Below are positions 3,717 to 7,031 of a stretch of 7,031 bases of DNA, one piece after another. The stretch lies in the NCBI GenBank assembly GCA_017648425.1, contig JAGCJD010000255.1, forward strand, positions 1-7,031, in the 5' to 3' direction. Both the position numbers and the translations under genes were made by a program. Source of the DNA: Clostridia bacterium (lineage in GTDB: Bacteria; Bacillota; Clostridia; Oscillospirales; CAG-272). Below the pieces are notes generated by a model. That model had not been told where the DNA came from. It saw nothing but the letters and a program-made list of their open reading frames with translations, and made no database searches. Within the stretch, counting starts at the first letter, position 1; every line of letters starts with the position of its first letter.

Positions 3717-5843
3717 CTAATTTATAGTTCCGGCTTCAAGAGTGAACATTCGGGTGACCTCTTTTGCGAGGTCGGGATATTCCAAAAGCTCAGGTGATTT
3801 ATTAAGCAAGACCTTAGCCTCGTCAAATGCGATATTGAGCAGCTCTGCATCAACACAAAGCTCTGCCAAGCGAAATCTGACGCCACCGCTCTGCCTTACC
3901 GTATCATCGGAATTACCTTTAAGAAAATCGCCTGGGCCTCTCATTAAAAGATCCCGTTCTGCAATTTCAAAGCCATCATAGCAATCCTTCATAGTCATAA
4001 GGCGTTGCTTAGTCTTTCCCTCCGAAGCAACCGCTTCGGACACCAGCACACAGTAGGATTTTTTAACGCCGCGCCCAACACGCCCTCTGAGCTGATGTAG
4101 CTGAGAAAGACCAAATCGGTCGGCGTTCTCAACAATCATAAGACAGGCGCTTGGAACATTTACGCCAACCTCAATAACAGTAGTCGAAACCAAAATATTT
4201 ATATTCCCCTCGGAAAACTCCCTCATAATGGAGTCCTTTTCCTTAGCGCGCATTTTTCCGTGCAAAAAGGCGACCTTGTATTGGGGGAATATCTCTGACA
4301 GCTCAGCGGAATATCCCACGGCGGATTTTAGTGGAGCGGTAACTCGTATAGCCCCCTCTCCGTCAAGGTCGGACATGAGCAAGTCAGCCTCCTCGTCCTC
4401 CGAGACCTCTACCGCAGGACAAACGATATACACCTGACCGCCGAGCAATATCTGCTTTTCTATAAAGGCGTTAAGGCGGGGGCGGTAGCTCTCGTCCACC
4501 ACAAATGTATCTACGCGCTGTCTTCCCGGGGGAAGCTCGTCAATGCGTGAAACATCAAGATTTCCGTACATAGTAAGCGCAAGAGTTCTCGGAATGGGCG
4601 TTGCGCTCATTACAAGCATGTGCGACAGCGAGCTCTTTTCTGCAAGCAGAGCCCTCTGCCCCACTCCGAACCTGTGTTGCTCGTCAGCGACTACAAGCCC
4701 CGCGCGCGCAAATGAAACTCCTTCCGATATCAGCGCCTGCGTTCCCACAACAACATCTATCTCACCCGATGCGCAAAGCGCGTGAACCTTACTTTTTTGT
4801 GATGCCGTCATTGAGCCGACAAGCAAAGCGCACCTTACTCCAAGCTTTTCAAGCATCGCCGAAAGGTCGCCGAAATGCTGGGCAGCCAATATCTCGGTGG
4901 GCGCCATAAGCGCCGCTTGAAGTCCGTTTTTGACCGCAATATATATAGCAGCGGCGGCGCATACAGTCTTTCCGCAGCCAACATCTCCAATTATCATTCT
5001 GTTCATGGCAACGCTATCGGACATATCCCTTTTTATATCCGCAATAGCTCTTTTTTGCGCATTCGTAAGCGAATACGGCAACATTGCTTCAAGCGCCGAT
5101 ATGTCTGTATCCTCGCACCTCGGAGCGCTTCCGCGCTGAGGCTTGCTTCCCACAAGGCTCATTCCAAGAGCAAAGGTAAACAGCTCGTCAAAGATAAGCC
5201 GCTTTTTCGCCTTGGCAAGCAAAGCAAAGCTCTCGGGCGAGTGTATCTGCCTTAAAGCAAACGACCTTGTGCAAAGCGAGTGCTTTTTGAGTATATCCTC
5301 GGGCAGAAAATCCGAGCTCTCCGCCGAGCAGGACGCCAGCGACCACGCCGCCCTCATATCCTTTGCTATCTGCTTTTGGGAAATACCCTCGGTAAGCGGA
5401 TAAACGGGAACAAGAGGAGCAAGAGGCGTTTTCTCGTCAAACGGCTCGTAAACGGGAGATGACATGGAATAGCCATTCCTTGTTCTGCCCACACGCCCGT
5501 AAAAGCGGAATACCGAGCCGAGCGCAAACGAGCTTTTAAGGTAATCCTGATTAAAATATGTTATCTCACAAGTCCCGCTGTCATCGTACGCCTTGAATTT
5601 GAGCAGTGTCATTCTACCCTTTATTCTGGCAACGCGAGGTTCAGTGGCTACCACGAGAACAACCGAGGACTTTGTCTGTTCGTCCGTTTCCGACAAAAGG
5701 CGGACATCTCCTCGGTTCTCATAACCTCTCGGATAGTGAGATATAAGGTCTGCGACCGTAGTTATACCCATTTTTGCATAGGCAGACGCGCGAACAGCGC
5801 CAACACCGTAGAGCTTTTTTACGCTTACATCAAGCATAGACAT
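3717..5843 (-). CDS. recG: ATP-dependent DNA helicase RecG
   Basis: RecG remodels stalled replication forks and branch-migrates Holliday junctions. From the ATG at 5843 it encodes 708 residues, slightly longer than typical (about 680-690). In order: an N-terminal region with LYGVGAVRASAYAKMGI (about 11-27), an OB-fold wedge domain (about 60-120), and the helicase lobes. Visible motifs are Walker A GDVGCGKT (286-293), DEQHRFG (387-393), SATPIPRT (413-420), FLHGKM (526-531) and QLRGRVGRG (584-592). The C-terminal RecG signature reads RGPGDFLKGNSDDTVRQSG, about eight residues longer than the common RGPG-F-G-RQSG form. The start has GGAGG (5852-5856) at 8-nt spacing. A longer in-frame reading up to 5900 would run through the promoter, so it is rejected. 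It is transcribed alone in this window and divergent from the lipoprotein gene. Confidence 0.96.
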   Translation of the reverse strand: MSMLDVSVKKLYGVGAVRASAYAKMGITTVADLISHYPRGYENRGDVRLLSETDEQTKSSVVLVVATEPRVARIKGRMTLLKFKAYDDSGTCEITYFNQDYLKSSFALGSVFRFYGRVGRTRNGYSMSSPVYEPFDEKTPLAPLVPVYPLTEGISQKQIAKDMRAAWSLASCSAESSDFLPEDILKKHSLCTRSFALRQIHSPESFALLAKAKKRLIFDELFTFALGMSLVGSKPQRGSAPRCEDTDISALEAMLPYSLTNAQKRAIADIKRDMSDSVAMNRMIIGDVGCGKTVCAAAAIYIAVKNGLQAALMAPTEILAAQHFGDLSAMLEKLGVRCALLVGSMTASQKSKVHALCASGEIDVVVGTQALISEGVSFARAGLVVADEQHRFGVGQRALLAEKSSLSHMLVMSATPIPRTLALTMYGNLDVSRIDELPPGRQRVDTFVVDESYRPRLNAFIEKQILLGGQVYIVCPAVEVSEDEEADLLMSDLDGEGAIRVTAPLKSAVGYSAELSEIFPQYKVAFLHGKMRAKEKDSIMREFSEGNINILVSTTVIEVGVNVPSACLMIVENADRFGLSQLHQLRGRVGRGVKKSYCVLVSEAVASEGKTKQRLMTMKDCYDGFEIAERDLLMRGPGDFLKGNSDDTVRQSGGVRFRLAELCVDAELLNIAFDEAKVLLNKSPELLEYPDLAKEVTRMFTLEAGTIN

Positions 5844-5876
5844 ACATCTCACCTCCCAATAAAATTCATTACAATA

Positions 5877-5905
5877 ATTATAACCCCAAAAGCAACTCAT
5901 GTCAA
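5877..5905 (-). promoter_or_regulatory. Consensus sigma-A promoter of recG
   Basis: On the minus strand TTGACA (5905-5900), a 17-nt spacer and TATAAT (5882-5877) match the consensus fully. Transcription would begin near 5870, giving a leader of about 27 nt and supporting the recG start at 5843. Confidence 0.87.
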
Positions 5906-5966
5906 GTAAAATAAAGTGCCACAGGGATTAAAAAATAATTTTTTACGCAAACTATCGTTTTTCTTA

Positions 5967-5995
5967 TTGACAATCGGAAATAATTGCGGTATAAT
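5967..5995 (+). promoter_or_regulatory. Consensus sigma-A promoter of the LRR lipoprotein gene
   Basis: TTGACA (5967-5972), a 17-nt spacer and TATAAT (5990-5995) match the consensus fully. It is back-to-back with the recG promoter, with 61 bp between the two -35 hexamers. The intervening A/T run, AAAAAATAATTTTTT near 5930-5945, could act as an UP element for either. The predicted leader is about 33 nt. Confidence 0.87.
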
Positions 5996-6034
5996 ATTAG
6001 GAGAATATTCGCGTACACGGAGGATTTTTGTTAA

Positions 6035-6865
6035 ATGAAAAAGATTATTGCCCTCGCTCTCGCACTTCTTTTGGCGTTGAGCCTTATAGGTTGTTCAATA
6101 AACGGCACGGCAGACGGTGATGAAAATGAAGATGCTTTTGAACTGTCAAGCGCTCTTGTATATGGCGATTTTGAGTATGCCGTAAACGAAAACGGTGATT
6201 TTGACATTGTCGGATATACATATTCAGGAGCAGAGCCCGTAAGCATTGAAATTCCCGCAGACATTGACGGACGCCCCGTAACAGGAATTGGCGATGACGC
6301 ATTTAAGGCTGTTGCCACCATAAGCGCGGTAACGCTTCCCGCGTCAATTGAGTATATAGGAAATTTCGCATTCTATGATTGCACCGCCCTCACCTCAATA
6401 ACTATACCCAATTCCGTAACAACTATCGGAATAGGCGCGTTCAGAGGTTGCACCGCTCTTACGAGCATTACTCTTTCCGAGTCGCTCAAGAGCATTGGAG
6501 ACCATGCCTTCTGGGATTGCAAGAGTCTCACTTCTGTAAAGCTTCCCGAAGCGCTGAACACAATTGGCGAGGGAGCTTTCTGGAACTGCGTGAGCCTTAC
6601 CGAGATCACTATCCCCGCATCTGTAAAGAGCATTGGTAGAGGCGCGTTTATATACTGCGACAGCTTGACAAAGGCCACATTCGCATTGGCAGACCTTGAA
6701 ATAGGCGAGGGAGCTTTCATTGGATGCAATGAAGGCTTGGAGCTTGTTTGCACATCTGATTTCACAGTTAAGGACGAGAACGCTGACAAGGACGAGAAAT
6801 ACGGACTTGTAGAGTTTGCAGAGGAAGCAGAGCTTAAGCTCACATATGTTCCCGTTGCCGCATAA
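6035..6865 (+). CDS. BspA-like leucine-rich-repeat (LRR_5) surface lipoprotein
   Basis: The 276-residue product begins with a lipoprotein signal: KK, a hydrophobic run, then the lipobox LIGC with C20 as the predicted lipidated residue. It is therefore probably anchored to the outer face of the membrane. A Gly/Asp/Glu-rich linker (about 21-40) and a short region similar to those preceding LRR_5 domains (about 41-82) follow. Seven repeats have the core IG-x-x-AF starting at residues 85, 108, 131, 154, 177, 200 and 223, an exact 23-residue period with the pattern SITIP-S-IG-AF-C-L. This is the Treponema/BspA-type LRR_5 family, associated with adhesion or extracellular protein binding. Here no partner can be named. 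The tail (236-276) is acidic and lacks an LPXTG motif. GGAGGA (6019-6024) lies 10 nt before the ATG. The gene is single, with its own promoter and terminator. Confidence 0.9.
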   Translation: MKKIIALALALLLALSLIGCSINGTADGDENEDAFELSSALVYGDFEYAVNENGDFDIVGYTYSGAEPVSIEIPADIDGRPVTGIGDDAFKAVATISAVTLPASIEYIGNFAFYDCTALTSITIPNSVTTIGIGAFRGCTALTSITLSESLKSIGDHAFWDCKSLTSVKLPEALNTIGEGAFWNCVSLTEITIPASVKSIGRGAFIYCDSLTKATFALADLEIGEGAFIGCNEGLELVCTSDFTVKDENADKDEKYGLVEFAEEAELKLTYVPVAA

Positions 6866-6881
6866 TAATAAAGATAATATT

Positions 6882-6914
6882 AAAGCCGCCCATTCAAAAA
6901 AGGGCGGCTTTTTT
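6882..6914 (+). terminator. Strong Rho-independent terminator of the LRR lipoprotein gene
   Basis: A perfect 10-bp stem, AAAGCCGCCC (6882-6891) with GGGCGGCTTT (6902-6911), has a 10-nt loop and runs into TTTTTT (6909-6914). It starts 16 nt after the stop codon. Confidence 0.93.
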
Positions 6915-7006
6915 AGGGGAAAACGATATAAAAACATGGATTAAGTTAAATAAATTTTCTTAAATCCTTCAATAATATATTATAAAAAAACTAAAAACAA
7001 AAAATG

Positions 7007-7024
7007 TTGTTGACAAATCAACAA
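7007..7024. promoter_or_regulatory. Inverted repeat over a TTGACA hexamer at the right edge (probable promoter/operator of the next gene)
   Basis: Arms TTGTTGA (7007-7013) and TCAACAA (7018-7024) are perfect complements around CAAA. TTGACA (7010-7015) lies inside the element. With the 17-nt spacer used by the other promoters here, the -10 hexamer would begin at 7033, just beyond the window, so promoter identity cannot be confirmed. The rest of 6915-7009 is AT-rich with no gene; it includes the 12-bp palindrome ATAATATATTAT (6972-6983). Confidence 0.4.
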
Positions 7025-7031
7025 AAATGTG

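Noticed and set aside
4601..5255. Several plus-strand open frames inside recG
   Set aside because: They are antisense to conserved helicase motifs and overlap one another in different frames.
5973..5989. Possible TTCGGA-family half-site, ATCGGAAAT, in the lipoprotein promoter spacer
   Set aside because: Only one half resembles the operator (about 8 of 14 positions) and the second arm is missing, so it does not qualify as a fourth site.
6373..6937. Minus-strand open frames of 156 and 180 codons opposite the LRR gene
   Set aside because: They look repetitive only because the 69-bp repeats on the plus strand keep the opposite frames open. One runs through the terminator hairpin.

Overview
The window looks like chromosomal DNA of an anaerobic, low-to-mid GC Bacillota, most likely an Oscillospirales/Eubacteriales-type (clostridial) gut bacterium. 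The reasons are strong AGGAGG-type ribosome binding sites, very consensus TTGACA-17-TATAAT promoters, rubrerythrin as an oxygen defence, LuxS, a RpiR regulator paired with an HI0933-type flavoprotein, and a BspA-like leucine-rich-repeat lipoprotein. This assignment is inferred from gene content; no rRNA or other taxonomic marker is present. I saw no tRNA, rRNA, CRISPR array, insertion sequence or replication origin.

Layout. 1-1526 (minus): a two-gene operon, rpiR-like regulator then an FAD oxidoreductase that runs off the left edge. The two genes are separated by 2 nt and have a near-perfect promoter at 1588-1616. 1527-1828 is a 302-bp divergent intergenic region. It holds that promoter, a perfect 6-7-6 inverted repeat, and a fully consensus plus-strand promoter carrying two copies of the palindrome TTCGGATTTCCGAA. 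1829-2408 (plus): a small operon of an eight-cysteine zinc-finger-like protein and a 123-aa sigma-region-4-like HTH protein. A third operator copy lies inside the first gene. 2437-2895 (minus): luxS, starting at GTG and convergent with the small operon across a shared hairpin. 2982-3539 (plus): rubrerythrin, divergent from luxS, with a clear terminator. 3717-5843 (minus): recG, with its own consensus promoter. 6035-6865 (plus): an LRR_5 lipoprotein with its own consensus promoter and a strong terminator. 6915-7031: AT-rich DNA ending in a perfect inverted repeat laid over a TTGACA hexamer, probably the control region of the next gene.

How the genes fit together. Most of the window is housekeeping: replication-fork rescue (RecG), methyl-cycle detoxification/AI-2 production (LuxS) and peroxide defence (rubrerythrin). 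The part that stands out is the 1737-2408 module. It combines a strong promoter that appears built to be switched by a dedicated palindrome-binding factor with two tiny genes, one probably metal-binding and one DNA-binding. The palindrome occurs three times within 240 bp and I found no other full copy in the window, so local autoregulation is a reasonable hypothesis. The function of the two proteins cannot be assigned from sequence.
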